Shown here piece by piece: positions 51,327 through 60,833 of a stretch of DNA of 64,000 nt. The DNA is taken from positions 62,001 through 126,000 of the forward strand of contig LVBI01000027.1 of NCBI GenBank assembly GCA_001603145.1, in the 5' to 3' direction. The notes under the pieces were generated by a model, which saw only the letters and a list, made by a program, of their open reading frames with translations, ran no database searches and was not told where the DNA came from. The translations under genes and the position numbers were made by a program. How positions within the stretch are numbered: the first letter of the stretch is position 1; every line of letters starts with the position of its first letter. The DNA is from Spirochaetales bacterium Spiro_07. GTDB taxonomy: Bacteria; Spirochaetota; Spirochaetia; Treponematales; Treponemataceae.

Positions 51327-52890
51327 AAATTTTAACATCAAGAAATCTCTCTCGACAGCGGCGCTTGCCTTTTTTTCAGTTTTTTTATTTGCTTCAAACG
51401 ATGCATTGTTTGATCCAAGCTTGCAGCGCGAGCTTGTGATAATCACTTCAACGCACAATTACAATTTGAACCCGCAAACTTCAACTTATTCAGTTGAAGC
51501 ACAGCTTTTTTCTGGCTTGTACGAAGGGCTTTTTTCTTACAACCCTTATACATTGGAACCAGAATGCGGCATAGCTGAATCTTTTAAGATTTCGCGGAAC
51601 AAGCTCACTTGGACTTTCGCCATAAAGCAGAACGCCAAATTCAGCAACGGAACAGCGATTACGGCGCAGACAATCAAAGATTCTTGGCTAAGGCTTCTAG
51701 ACCCAGCCTTGAATGCGCCGTTTGCATCGCTGCTTGACTGTATCAAAGGCGTTGAAGATTACAGAACAGGCAAAATCACAGACGAATCTCAGCTCGGTAT
51801 CATCGTAAAAGATGAGTACACGCTTGTAATCAAGCTCAACGCGCCGACAGAACATTTCAGCAAGATTCTCTGCCACCACGCATTTTCTATAACAAGCCCA
51901 GAACCGAACGTCTATAGCGGCGCGTTCTGCCTTGCTGAATATGACAACAGCCATATTCTGATGACCAAAAACGAATATTATTGGGATGCCGCCAACGTTG
52001 CGCTGCCATCAATCAGGTTTATTCTCTCTGACAACGAAGAAGAAAACACGCATCAGTTTAACATTGGCAACGCTGACTGGATAACAGACTTTGTTGATGT
52101 GAACAACATTTACAGCATGTCTGATGTAGTTTATTCTGCCCTTTTCAGCACAGACTATCTCTTTTTTAAGGCTGGCAGAAAACCTTTTGACAACCCCGAA
52201 ATAAGGAACGCGCTGCTTTACGCAATTCCGGCTGAAAAAATAAGGGAAGACAGATTCTTAAAGACTAATACGCTTGTGCTTCAGCTGCGCGGCTACCCCG
52301 AAATTTTCGGTGTACCAGAAGAAGACATTGAAACTGCTCAAGCTATTCTGAAAAATGCCGGATATGACGGCGAGAAAAACAAGCTTGTAATTACCTTGTG
52401 CTTTACAGACGATGAGCCTTCGCGCAAAAGGGCACAGATTCTGCATGACGCTTGGGAAACAATTGGCGTTGAAACGAAGGTGATTTTCAAGCCGGGTATT
52501 GAATATTTGAGCGCAATCAACACAGAAAAAGCTGATTTGTTCAATTATATCTGGATTGGCGACTTTGCAGACCCGCTCGCATTTCTTGAGCTTTTCAGAG
52601 GCTCTTCTTCGCTTAACGTTACGGGCTGGAAAAACAGCAAATATGACTCTCTACTTGAAGAAGCCGCAAAAATTACAGACGCAGCCAAAAGATATGAAAA
52701 ACTTGCAGAAGCAGAGCAGCTTCTGCTTGACGATGGCGCAATCTACCCGATTTCGCGCACATTGTCTGTAAACATCGTTGACTTTGATATAATCAAAGGC
52801 TGGTTCGACAACGCGCTCGACATTCATCCGCTGAAATATCTGAAATTTGTAAGACCCGACCCGCGCGCCAATGTGGTAAAAGCTGATTAA
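51319..52890 (+). CDS. oligopeptide ABC transporter substrate-binding protein (OppA-like)
   Basis: A periplasmic binding protein of 523 residues of the SBP_bac_5 family, which captures peptides, nickel or similar ligands for an ABC importer. A signal sequence lies at about 1-25 (STAALAFFSVFLFA); no lipobox cysteine is visible. Family features are NLNPQTSTYSVEAQLFSGLY, ESFKISRNKLTWTFAIKQNA, LIYAIP-like LLYAIPAEKIRED and the C-terminal DPLAFLELFRG. It overlaps the preceding gene by 8 nt. No permease or ATPase is in the window, so it may be an orphan receptor. Confidence 0.9.
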   Translation: MFKNFNIKKSLSTAALAFFSVFLFASNDALFDPSLQRELVIITSTHNYNLNPQTSTYSVEAQLFSGLYEGLFSYNPYTLEPECGIAESFKISRNKLTWTFAIKQNAKFSNGTAITAQTIKDSWLRLLDPALNAPFASLLDCIKGVEDYRTGKITDESQLGIIVKDEYTLVIKLNAPTEHFSKILCHHAFSITSPEPNVYSGAFCLAEYDNSHILMTKNEYYWDAANVALPSIRFILSDNEEENTHQFNIGNADWITDFVDVNNIYSMSDVVYSALFSTDYLFFKAGRKPFDNPEIRNALLYAIPAEKIREDRFLKTNTLVLQLRGYPEIFGVPEEDIETAQAILKNAGYDGEKNKLVITLCFTDDEPSRKRAQILHDAWETIGVETKVIFKPGIEYLSAINTEKADLFNYIWIGDFADPLAFLELFRGSSSLNVTGWKNSKYDSLLEEAAKITDAAKRYEKLAEAEQLLLDDGAIYPISRTLSVNIVDFDIIKGWFDNALDIHPLKYLKFVRPDPRANVVKAD

Positions 52891-53363
52891 TCTTTAGACA
52901 GCAGGCACACGGCTTCGGTTTCTATAGATTGACTTGTGCCTACGTCACCGAGTTTTTCGCCTGTTTTGGCTTTTACAAAAATCTGCGAAACGTCTATTCC
53001 TAAAATTCCGGCAATTGACTCGCGTACAGCTTGTCTGTACGGCAAAAACTTCGGCTTTTCAAGCTTAATTACGCAGTCAATGTTTTCGATTGACCAGCCC
53101 TGCCCTTTCACAAGCTCATACGCACTTGCAAGCAGTTTCTTTGAGTCAGCATCTTTCCATTTTGCGTCAGACGGCGGAAAAAGCTCGCCGATGTCGCTTA
53201 TGCCGGCCGCACCGAGCAGCGCGTCTGTTATTGCATGAAGCAGAGCATCACCGTCTGAATGACCGTGTTCACCTTTCTCAAACGGAATCTCTATGCCTCC
53301 GAGCATGAGCTTCCTTCCTTCGACCAGCCTGTGCAAGTCTGTTCCCAATCCGACACGAATCAT
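52887..53363 (-). CDS. ispF: 2-C-methyl-D-erythritol 2,4-cyclodiphosphate synthase
   Basis: IspF forms the cyclic diphosphate in the non-mevalonate isoprenoid pathway. The 158-residue protein has the zinc-binding GLGTDLHRL, the family motif EHGHSDGDALLHAITDALLG and DIGELFPPSD. Its start overlaps the ispD stop by 4 nt (ATGA type), and its 3' end meets the oligopeptide-binding gene. The carD-ispD-ispF order matches other treponemes, some of which have fused ispDF. Confidence 0.98.
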   Translation of the reverse strand: MIRVGLGTDLHRLVEGRKLMLGGIEIPFEKGEHGHSDGDALLHAITDALLGAAGISDIGELFPPSDAKWKDADSKKLLASAYELVKGQGWSIENIDCVIKLEKPKFLPYRQAVRESIAGILGIDVSQIFVKAKTGEKLGDVGTSQSIETEAVCLLSKD

Positions 53364-54121
53364 CTGCTGCTTCCTGAAATTAAGTCTTCTTTATATGTGA
53401 TTTTTCTGTTAGTGTTTTCGCCATAAGAAATGTACACATCGCCGCAATATTCACCCCAAATCTCGGTGTCGTCTGTGTAAGTCTTGCCGTCAGCAGAGGC
53501 TTTTTTGTGCGCTTCAAGCAGCGGCACAAACTGAAAAGCCTGAGGCGTCTGCACGGCGTAAATCTTGCTTCTTTGCAGATGAGCTGTAATCTTGCCAGTT
53601 TCATCCACCTGCTTCTGCGTGTCTACAGCAGGTACGCCAGTTACGGCAGCACCAGATTTTTCCAAGCTGTTTATGGCTTCTTCTATAATCTTTTTTGAAA
53701 CAAATGGCCGCGCACCGTCATGAATCAGCACCGCATCAGGCAGATTAGCCTTTGAAAGCTTTTCAATACATTTGAGCCCTTCAAAGACAGAAGCCTGCCT
53801 TGTGCTGCCGCCGCTGCAAAACGCAAATTTGATTTTGCTTAATTGCCCATCAACCAACGATTTGCCAAGCGGCAAAAAACTTAGAGCTTTTTCTGCTTCT
53901 TTTTGCTGATTTTCCGGGATTGTGATTACGACTGTTGAAAAGAGATTGATCTCCAAAAAAGTCTCAAGCGCTTTTCCTAAGATTGTTCCTTTAGAGATAT
54001 CATTTTCAACAATCGGTAGATATTCTTTTTTTATATTATTTCCAAATCTAGTTGAAGAACCGGCTGCAGTAATAATCAAAGCAATGTTCTTGCTTTGATT
54101 ATTCTTCCATATCTTCATCAT
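53360..54121 (-). CDS. ispD: 2-C-methyl-D-erythritol 4-phosphate cytidylyltransferase
   Basis: IspD joins CTP to methylerythritol phosphate in isoprenoid synthesis. The 253-residue protein has the nucleotide-binding ALIITAAGSSTRFGNNIKKE, the family motif LIHDGARPFV, and AVQTPQAFQF followed by TDDTEIW. It is slightly longer than usual (about 230). It overlaps the end of carD by 23 nt and leads into ispF, so all three are cotranscribed. Confidence 0.97.
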   Translation of the reverse strand: MMKIWKNNQSKNIALIITAAGSSTRFGNNIKKEYLPIVENDISKGTILGKALETFLEINLFSTVVITIPENQQKEAEKALSFLPLGKSLVDGQLSKIKFAFCSGGSTRQASVFEGLKCIEKLSKANLPDAVLIHDGARPFVSKKIIEEAINSLEKSGAAVTGVPAVDTQKQVDETGKITAHLQRSKIYAVQTPQAFQFVPLLEAHKKASADGKTYTDDTEIWGEYCGDVYISYGENTNRKITYKEDLISGSSR

Positions 54122-54737
54122 CTTCTTCGTCTACTTCTTCAGATTCATCAACTTCTTCTTCGTCTTCGTCGTCAATGAATTCGTCATCATCGTCTACATC
54201 ATGAAGCTTTGAAGAATTGCGCTTTGCATCGAGTGCCGCACCTAAAGGCTCAAGCTTTGAGTGCAAAAGCTGCTCAACTTCTTTCGGCGTCTTGTTCAAT
54301 GCAAACGAAATTTCATCTTCAAGAAGCTTCTTTGCAGAATCATAGAGCTTCCGTTCAAGAATCGGCAGCTCCTTAATCTTGCTTCTGTGATACAAAGACC
54401 GCACAATTGAAGCGATGTCATTTACAGTGCCTTTCTTCAAAAGGTCAAGATTCATCTGATAGCGCAACTTCCAGTCAGAAGGAATAGGCTCAAACTCTTC
54501 AGAAATAAGCTCCAAAGCTTTCAAAGCTTCTTCTTCTGAAACGATTGCTCTGATGCCAAGTTCGTCAACCCTTTCGACCGGAACCATAATCGTCATATCA
54601 GAAACTTCAAGATAAATGACATAATATTTTAACAGATTCTCTTTGAATTTCTTTTCAGTGATGTCTACAATCTTGCCTACGCCCTGACTAGGATAGACAA
54701 TCTTCTGATTGATTTCATACATTGGTTTTTCACTCAT
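54099..54737 (-). CDS. CarD family transcriptional regulator
   Basis: CarD proteins bind RNA polymerase and stabilise open complexes. The 212-residue protein has the N-terminal polymerase-interacting domain (YEINQKIVYPSQGVGKIVDI, then IMVPVERVDELGIRAIV) and a helical DNA-binding part (WKLRYQMNLDLLKKG, IVRSLYHRSKIKELP). The C-terminus is a very acidic tail (about 180-212). The chosen ATG at 54737 lies only 6 nt from a TATAAT box, which would make the mRNA leaderless. A second ATG five codons in (54722) is an alternative. A longer reading with an ATG at 54815 is rejected because it crosses the promoter. Confidence 0.93.
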   Translation of the reverse strand: MSEKPMYEINQKIVYPSQGVGKIVDITEKKFKENLLKYYVIYLEVSDMTIMVPVERVDELGIRAIVSEEEALKALELISEEFEPIPSDWKLRYQMNLDLLKKGTVNDIASIVRSLYHRSKIKELPILERKLYDSAKKLLEDEISFALNKTPKEVEQLLHSKLEPLGAALDAKRNSSKLHDVDDDDEFIDDEDEEEVDESEEVDEEDDEDMEE

Positions 54738-54743
54738 GCTGAA

Positions 54744-54772
54744 ATTATAGCACAAAAAAGCGCATGGGTCAA
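54744..54772 (-). promoter_or_regulatory. consensus promoter of carD-ispD-ispF, possibly leaderless
   Basis: On the minus strand TTGACC (54767-54772), 17 bp and TATAAT (54744-54749). The A of the ATG at 54737 is the seventh base after the -10, where transcription is expected to start. Confidence 0.7.
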
Positions 54773-54839
54773 AGGATTGAAACCCAATTAGGCAAGATTC
54801 TTTCGGCTTGTGCATAAAACAGATGCCGCAACGGCTTTA

Positions 54840-54877
54840 AAAAAGAAAACCTCTGAAAAGTGTTACCTTTTCAGAGG
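54840..54877 (-). terminator. intrinsic terminator of the SpiroCoCo gene
   Basis: Read on the minus strand, CCTCTGAAAAG and CTTTTCAGAGG form an 11-bp stem with a 6-nt loop, followed by a T-rich run. Confidence 0.85.
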
Positions 54878-54978
54878 CTTGTGTTCATTCACCCCACCCT
54901 GTTATTTGAACACATAAAAATTGCAATTCATCTGTCAGTTGAAGCTGAACCTTGCAGGCACAGCCTCAACTGAAAATC

Positions 54979-57900
54979 TTATTTCACGCCGGTGTTAAGC
55001 TCAAGGATAAGCTCAACCTCGCCGCGCGAAATGTGCATACGCGATGCGATTTCATCAACGCCCCAGCCTGATTTAGCAAGCTTGACAACTGTATCGCGCT
55101 GCGCGATTGACGGTGCACCCTCTTCGCCCCTCGGCTTAGAAGCACCGCCCCGCTGCGGTTCGTTCTTAATCAAGTCGCCCATAATCTTAACCTGTTCCTG
55201 GGCTTCTTTAGAAATCTCGTTCATGCGTGTTTCAGTTCTTGCAAGCCATTCACGCGCTTTCTGCATTTCGCCGATGCGTGTTTCAGTGTCTTTCAAGATA
55301 ACGTCAAGCGAAGCGAGCCTTTCGACAGCTTCGTTTACGCGTGTATTGCCGTCAAGCAACTTGTCGACAGTCTTCTTGATGTCTGCAACCTGTTCCGGCA
55401 GCTTCTTCGCTTCAAGGTCACATGCGGCAATGCGCTTTTCAATCTGCTGCAAGTTCTCAAATGAGCGGTCAATGCTTGCCATTGTTTGTTCAAGCAGATC
55501 GTTCTTCTTTTCAAGCCTGTCGTATCTTCCGGCAATGTCTGTAATAGAATCTTGATAACGCCTAATTTCAAGCTGAAGTTCCTGCAAGTCGTCGTTTGAG
55601 TTGCGCAAATCGGCGATTTTCTGCTCCATGTTTGTAGACATCGTGAGCAACGTGTTGAAGTCGCCTTCGATAATCTCGATGCGCTTCTTCTCTGCGCCGA
55701 ACTTGTTGAGCTTCTGCGAAACTTCGTCTTCCATACGTCTGATCTTGGTGAATTCCTGTTCAAGGTCATTTGCAACCTGACGGAACGACTCGACGCGCGT
55801 AATTTCTGTTTTGAGCGCTTCAAGCTTGCTTTCAAGGTCATTCTTAAGCTCGTCAGCCTTATCAAAAAGCTGCGTCTGCTGAACAAAGCTCTTAAGCCGC
55901 TTGTCAACATCATCCATCGTAAGATTAATTGCGTTGGCATCAGTCTGCATCTTAAGCCGCATCTTTTCCTGCGTAGCTTCGGTCTGGTCTCTGATTTCCT
56001 GTGCCTGTGCTTTGAGCTCGCGCATCTTCTGATCTGCTTCCATGTTCTGCTCGCGGATTTTCTGCGCTGTCTCTTCAAGCATGCTTTCGTAAGACTTCTT
56101 GAATTCGCCCATCATTTCAGCGGCGCGTGCATCAAAGCCGGAAACTGAACGTTCCATCTGAGAACGCAAGTCTTCAAGCTCGTTGGCGATGCGGTCTTTT
56201 TCTTCGCGCGCCTTGGCTGTGTAATTTTCGATATCAACAGTAAATGAGCTGCCGACTTGCTCAATCTTGTCTTTTGATGAAGTCTCAAGATTTGCAATCT
56301 TTTCATCAAAAGCTTCCTTATATTCATTGAACTGGGTAGCAAGTCTGTCGCGCCATGTTTCAAAGTCTGTCTTGACAGATTCAAGCGAGGCTTCTGTCTT
56401 TTCTCTTGTTGAATCAACATCTGTAAAGATTGTCTTAATCTGAGCTGTCAAGTCGCGGCGCTGGTTGCCAAGCTGTTCTTGAATCTCTGCTGAATGTGTA
56501 TCGAGCGCAGCCTTGATATGCTCGTTAGAAGAAATCTTTGCTTCATCAAGCGCGGCCTGTGACTGATCAACAAAATCTTTGATGTTGGCTTCATATTCAG
56601 CAAGCTTATCCTGCAGCGTGCCTTCAAGCCCTTGAAGCTGAGTCTCAAAGCGGCCAGTCTGGTCTTTAAACCTGTCAGAGAATTCCGCAAGGCGCAGCTT
56701 CAAATCATCAGCATACTGAAGCTCAATCTTGTGGCGGTCATCTTCAGAGGCAGCAGCAAGCGCATTGAGCTTTTCTTCCATTGAATCTGTCCATTTGGCG
56801 ATTTCAACGTCAACAACTTCGCCCTTCTTGTTCAAGTCTTTGAAGAAATCATCTTCAAACAGCTTGAGCTTTTCAGAAACATTAGTTGTTGCCTGAGCCT
56901 TAAGGTTGTTAAGCTCGGTCTCAAGATCCTGCAAGCCTTTGGAAATATCAGCTGTGCCTTTCTGAATTGCCTGCTCGAATGCGGTCTGCTTTGTCTGCTG
57001 GTCGTGGCTGAATGTCTCAAATTCGTTTGCAATTTCAGACTTAATATTTTCCATGCTACTGCGAAGCTGTTCTTCAAGCAAGTTGATGTCTGATGAATAT
57101 TTGTCAAAAGACTTAAAGCGGTACATAACGTCAGCCTGATAAGCTTCAAAGCGTGTGGCAATTTCGTTGAGCAATGTAGTGTTCTTTGTTTCAAGGTCAG
57201 AAGAAACGCGCTCATAAGAGTTGTTCATCTCGCGCTCAATGCTTGAAATATGATCATGCAAGGCATTTTCAATTTCTTGAATCTTCTCATCGGCAGTGCC
57301 TTGCAGCTTTGCTTCAACATTGCCGAAATTCGTCTGAAGTTCAAGCGTCTTTGCAGAGAATTCGCCGTTCATGTCTTCAAGGGCAGCCGCAACCTGCTTG
57401 ATATTCTGCTTGATGTCTTCTTTGAATGTCGCAATCTTATGTTCAGTTTCGTTGAAAGAAGATTCTATGCGCATGTCGTTGCTGTCAAGGCGGGTGTTAA
57501 ACTCTTCGATGCGTTCAACAGTTGTGCGCTCAAATTCTGCAACCCTGTTGTCGAGCATCTGCAATGTATCTTGGAACTTAGAAGAGATGTTCTGCATGTC
57601 GGTGCGCACAGACTCTTCGTAAGCCCCCATCTCAAGGCCAAGCTGGTTTCTGAATTTCTTGGCAAAATCTTGAATTTCGTTAATCTGTGCTTCAATAGAC
57701 TTGCGGATTGAAACGTTCTTATCTTCAACAGCGGCAATATATTCATCTTTGCGGCGGTTAGACTGTTCCTGAAGCTGCTTAAAAACGGCGTCTTCAAGCA
57801 CTGTGGCTTTTTTGTTCGCCGCATCAAAAGAAGCCTGAATCTTTTGGTCAACTTCGTTCAAAAGCTGAACGCATTTCTGCGTATAAGCATCATACTGCTG

Positions 57901-58464
57901 ACCGATGACCTGCGCACGGTTGTTGTATTCATCGAGAAGCGCCGTCTCAATCTTTTGAAGCTGCTCCTGATTCTGCTGAGAGAACTTGTCTGTAAGCCCC
58001 GGAATTGCACCATCAATCTGCACGAGCTTATCCTGAAGTTCCTTGATTTTCTTGAAAGTTCCATCGAAATGCTTAGACTGTGCCGAAAGGTGCTGAAGAT
58101 TCTCTTCTGCGCGGCCGGTCTTGTCTATCAAGTCTTTGATAATCGAATCATAGCCGTCGATTCTAGTTTCAACTTCAGAAAGACCATTAATTCTGTCTTC
58201 GATTTCTTTAGAGCGAACGGCAAAATCTTCATCAAATTTTTGAAGCCTTTTTACAGAGGCAATAGCCTGCGTCTGCTTTGTGTCAAGATCGATTGCCGCA
58301 TTTTGCAGAGACTGCGTTCTGCCCTCAAAATAAGCGTCAAGATCTTCCTTCAGCTTATCACTGAAACGCTTTATCTTATCAATCGACTTATTGTTTGCAT
58401 CCATCTGCCGAAAGATAAGAACCATAGCAACGCACAAAGCCAGCGTTATAATATGACCAATCAT
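54979..58464 (-). CDS. SpiroCoCo family giant coiled-coil protein
   Basis: A 1161-residue protein with one N-terminal membrane segment (about 1-18, IGHIITLALCVAMVLIF) and over 1000 residues of near-continuous coiled coil. It is anchored in the inner membrane, probably with the rod in the cytoplasm. The family is specific to spirochaetes and is thought to be structural, possibly scaffolding cell shape or filaments; the precise role is unknown. The C-terminal 50 residues differ: a basic, Gly-rich link, then VVKLAKSGWGVDEIASRMHI, which looks like a small helix-turn-helix. The gene is flanked by a terminator and a HAD hydrolase gene. Confidence 0.88.
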   Translation of the reverse strand: MIGHIITLALCVAMVLIFRQMDANNKSIDKIKRFSDKLKEDLDAYFEGRTQSLQNAAIDLDTKQTQAIASVKRLQKFDEDFAVRSKEIEDRINGLSEVETRIDGYDSIIKDLIDKTGRAEENLQHLSAQSKHFDGTFKKIKELQDKLVQIDGAIPGLTDKFSQQNQEQLQKIETALLDEYNNRAQVIGQQYDAYTQKCVQLLNEVDQKIQASFDAANKKATVLEDAVFKQLQEQSNRRKDEYIAAVEDKNVSIRKSIEAQINEIQDFAKKFRNQLGLEMGAYEESVRTDMQNISSKFQDTLQMLDNRVAEFERTTVERIEEFNTRLDSNDMRIESSFNETEHKIATFKEDIKQNIKQVAAALEDMNGEFSAKTLELQTNFGNVEAKLQGTADEKIQEIENALHDHISSIEREMNNSYERVSSDLETKNTTLLNEIATRFEAYQADVMYRFKSFDKYSSDINLLEEQLRSSMENIKSEIANEFETFSHDQQTKQTAFEQAIQKGTADISKGLQDLETELNNLKAQATTNVSEKLKLFEDDFFKDLNKKGEVVDVEIAKWTDSMEEKLNALAAASEDDRHKIELQYADDLKLRLAEFSDRFKDQTGRFETQLQGLEGTLQDKLAEYEANIKDFVDQSQAALDEAKISSNEHIKAALDTHSAEIQEQLGNQRRDLTAQIKTIFTDVDSTREKTEASLESVKTDFETWRDRLATQFNEYKEAFDEKIANLETSSKDKIEQVGSSFTVDIENYTAKAREEKDRIANELEDLRSQMERSVSGFDARAAEMMGEFKKSYESMLEETAQKIREQNMEADQKMRELKAQAQEIRDQTEATQEKMRLKMQTDANAINLTMDDVDKRLKSFVQQTQLFDKADELKNDLESKLEALKTEITRVESFRQVANDLEQEFTKIRRMEDEVSQKLNKFGAEKKRIEIIEGDFNTLLTMSTNMEQKIADLRNSNDDLQELQLEIRRYQDSITDIAGRYDRLEKKNDLLEQTMASIDRSFENLQQIEKRIAACDLEAKKLPEQVADIKKTVDKLLDGNTRVNEAVERLASLDVILKDTETRIGEMQKAREWLARTETRMNEISKEAQEQVKIMGDLIKNEPQRGGASKPRGEEGAPSIAQRDTVVKLAKSGWGVDEIASRMHISRGEVELILELNTGVK

Positions 58465-58518
58465 CGAACCCCACCCGATTTTTATTCTATTTATTTGTTT
58501 AAATGCAAAAACGCATTT

Positions 58519-59193
58519 TTATTTTAACACAATATTTTTCAATTGGCGATAGTTTTTAAAAGAAATATCTGCATATTGCCCGCCTTTCATGCCCAAAAGC
58601 CGCTTCCATAAAGGCAAAATATACGCGGTTTGCATTCCAGCTTGTTTTGCGCCATAGATATCCGCGCGTAAGTTGTTGCCCACATAAAGAATCCGCTCCG
58701 GCTTTATGTCAAGCTCCCGTGCCAAAAGCCCGAACGCATATTTTGAAGGCTTGAGCGCGCCACAAGCTTCTGAACCGAGCACAGCCTGGCACAACGGCGC
58801 AAGCCCCCAGACATCGCCCTTCTGCTCCGGCGGAAAATCAGACAAGATTGCAAGCTTAAGCCCCGCATTCTGAAACGCCTCAAAAGTTTCTTTTGTGTGC
58901 GGAAAAGGCTTTATCTTCTTAAAGAATTTGACAAGACCTTTGTAGACTATCGTATCAATTTTGTCGTGAGCTTCTTCAACTGAAATGTGCATGTTTTCCG
59001 ACAAAAGGCGCGCCTGATATTCGTAAAAATCAGAAAGCGGCGCCGTGCGGTGCAGAACTTTTCTTACCTTGTTATACTGAAGGAAGAACGGAAGATGGCG
59101 GAAAAAATACGGCAAAACCCGTATATAAAGCCGCCAATTTGCGTAGAGAGTACCATCAATGTCGAATGCAACAGCTTCAATCGATATGTTCAC
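58519..59193 (-). CDS. HAD family hydrolase
   Basis: A phosphatase-like enzyme of 224 residues. Motif I is AVAFDIDGTLY with both aspartates. Motif II is LAILSDFP. Motif III lysine is in GALKPSKYAFG, and motif IV is YVGNNLRADIYGAKQAGM, in which the usual DD is replaced by N and D. A helical cap lies at about residues 20-95. The substrate cannot be told. It sits 54 nt upstream of the SpiroCoCo gene on the same strand and could share its transcript. Confidence 0.88.
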   Translation of the reverse strand: MNISIEAVAFDIDGTLYANWRLYIRVLPYFFRHLPFFLQYNKVRKVLHRTAPLSDFYEYQARLLSENMHISVEEAHDKIDTIVYKGLVKFFKKIKPFPHTKETFEAFQNAGLKLAILSDFPPEQKGDVWGLAPLCQAVLGSEACGALKPSKYAFGLLARELDIKPERILYVGNNLRADIYGAKQAGMQTAYILPLWKRLLGMKGGQYADISFKNYRQLKNIVLK

Positions 59194-59246
59194 TGTTAAT
59201 TTATACTACAAAGATTGGCTGCTGTCTATTAAAAAAATTACAATGC

Positions 59247-59281
59247 AAAAAAAAACTGCATGAAACTTGAATTTCATGCAG
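59247..59281 (-). terminator. intrinsic terminator of the NlpC/P60-like gene
   Basis: On the minus strand CTGCATGAAA and TTTCATGCAG form a 10-bp stem with a 6-nt loop followed by nine T. Confidence 0.85.
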
Positions 59282-59310
59282 CTTTTCCCATTTTTTCCGA
59301 TTAAATTAGC

Positions 59311-60636
59311 TTAAAGAGGCTGAAACCTGTCTGTTGATTTTACGCGGCAAAGATAAACATAAGTGCCCTGATTTGCAGCCACAAACGCATCAAAAGAAGT
59401 CTCGACGCCGCTTTCAAAGACTGCTATGTGGCAGATGCCGGCCTGGTCAAAGTAAGGCACAAACACAAGGTCGTGGTGAAAAGTCCAAGTTTCCGGCTCG
59501 TTTTCAGTGTTGCCCATGCAAGTTTTAACAGCGCCAAGATAAATCATGTCAGGCTCTGTTGCCGCAAGCACATAAAGCAAAGGCTTCAGCATGTTGATTT
59601 CGTAGCCTGTCTTCGGCACGAAGCCCACATTGCGCACAGTTCCGTCCGGCGACTTTAGACCGGCGAAAGGGTTCACCTGAACATCAACGCCAAGCGTTCC
59701 GGCTGGAAATTCCTTGTCGCGCTCTGCACAGACAGCCGCTGTAGAAAGGTTTCTAATCCAGTCATAAGAACGGAACATCTCTTCTTCTTCGGCTTGTGAC
59801 TTATAGAGCGTGCCTTCAAGCTCGATTGTCGGCTGCTTCAGTGATTCGATTTTGGTTGCACTGCCCGACAATGCAATTGTGATGCCGTCTACGACCCACT
59901 TTGTAAAGCCGCTGCAGTTTATGCCGATTTTTCCCGGCGTGCCGCTTCTAGCTTCGCCTGTTGATATGAACACAGGGTTTTCAAATTCATCATAAGCGGC
60001 ATCTTCAATATATTCAAATTGCGGCAGCTTGCGGCGGATTTTTTCAACTATTTTGCCGTTGTTGATGTAATTGCGCGAATCTGACTTTACATAGTTCCAC
60101 GGCACAGTTTCTTTTGTAAGGTTGAAAAGCTCGCTGAACGAAAGCGTAAGCACATCTTCAAAAGGCAGCCCAAGAGGCACGCCGCGGCATGCGTATGCAC
60201 CGTGAATGATTAAATCAACCTCTGCCTTCGGCTTCTTCGGCTTGTTTTCTGGGCGCAGGCAGACATAGACGCGGCTGTCAAACTGAAAATAGACGTTGAC
60301 GCGCAGAGGCTTGCCCGAATAATAGTCGCGGTAAACAACCCAGCCGCCCGGAGCTTTTGACAAAAAGTTGTAGTTGTTCTCGCGAGGTGCAAAAATGACT
60401 GCAACTTCAGAGCCTTCTTTCTCCGCACGAACTTGAAAGACCTGCCCATATTCAGTAAGAACAATTTCGCTTTCTCTATCGAGAATTGCAGAAATCGGGG
60501 CGGTTAGCCATGCTTCCATTGCGTTTTGGCGCACAGAAGAAGAATCCGGAATAGATAAAATGCCTCTTTCAGCAAACACAGAACCTGAAAAGGCGAGAAT
60601 AAATGCAGTTATACAGAAAAAAATCTTGTTTTTCAT
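59311..60636 (-). CDS. exported protein with NlpC/P60-like cysteine motif
   Basis: A secreted protein of 441 residues with signal peptide MKNKIFFCITAFILAFSGSV, then FA. Near residue 240, GKIGINCSGFTKWVVDGI resembles the catalytic cysteine segment of NlpC/P60 peptidases (usually DCSGF). A later HHDLVFVPYFDQAGICHIAV could hold the histidine. A peptidoglycan or amide-bond hydrolase role is possible, but spacing between the two is long and other parts are not typical. It lies upstream of the HAD gene with a terminator between. Confidence 0.6.
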   Translation of the reverse strand: MKNKIFFCITAFILAFSGSVFAERGILSIPDSSSVRQNAMEAWLTAPISAILDRESEIVLTEYGQVFQVRAEKEGSEVAVIFAPRENNYNFLSKAPGGWVVYRDYYSGKPLRVNVYFQFDSRVYVCLRPENKPKKPKAEVDLIIHGAYACRGVPLGLPFEDVLTLSFSELFNLTKETVPWNYVKSDSRNYINNGKIVEKIRRKLPQFEYIEDAAYDEFENPVFISTGEARSGTPGKIGINCSGFTKWVVDGITIALSGSATKIESLKQPTIELEGTLYKSQAEEEEMFRSYDWIRNLSTAAVCAERDKEFPAGTLGVDVQVNPFAGLKSPDGTVRNVGFVPKTGYEINMLKPLLYVLAATEPDMIYLGAVKTCMGNTENEPETWTFHHDLVFVPYFDQAGICHIAVFESGVETSFDAFVAANQGTYVYLCRVKSTDRFQPL

Positions 60637-60833
60637 CGTAATATTATCGGCAGACTTTCAAAATTTCCACAAGGGTTCATATAAATTAGCGTGTTCTTCT
60701 TATTTTGTCTTTTCATAAGTAATAAAAAATTGTACACTACCCCAAGTGCTTTTTGCATAAGCTTTTTTTACTTAACTTACTTAAATAGAAAAAAACGGTT
60801 TTGAACCGTAAGAATAAATACCAAAGAGATGTT

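Noticed and set aside
55335-57851. Several antisense or shifted frames within the SpiroCoCo gene
   Set aside because: The coiled-coil frame is continuous over 1161 residues; repetitive codon use explains the shadows.
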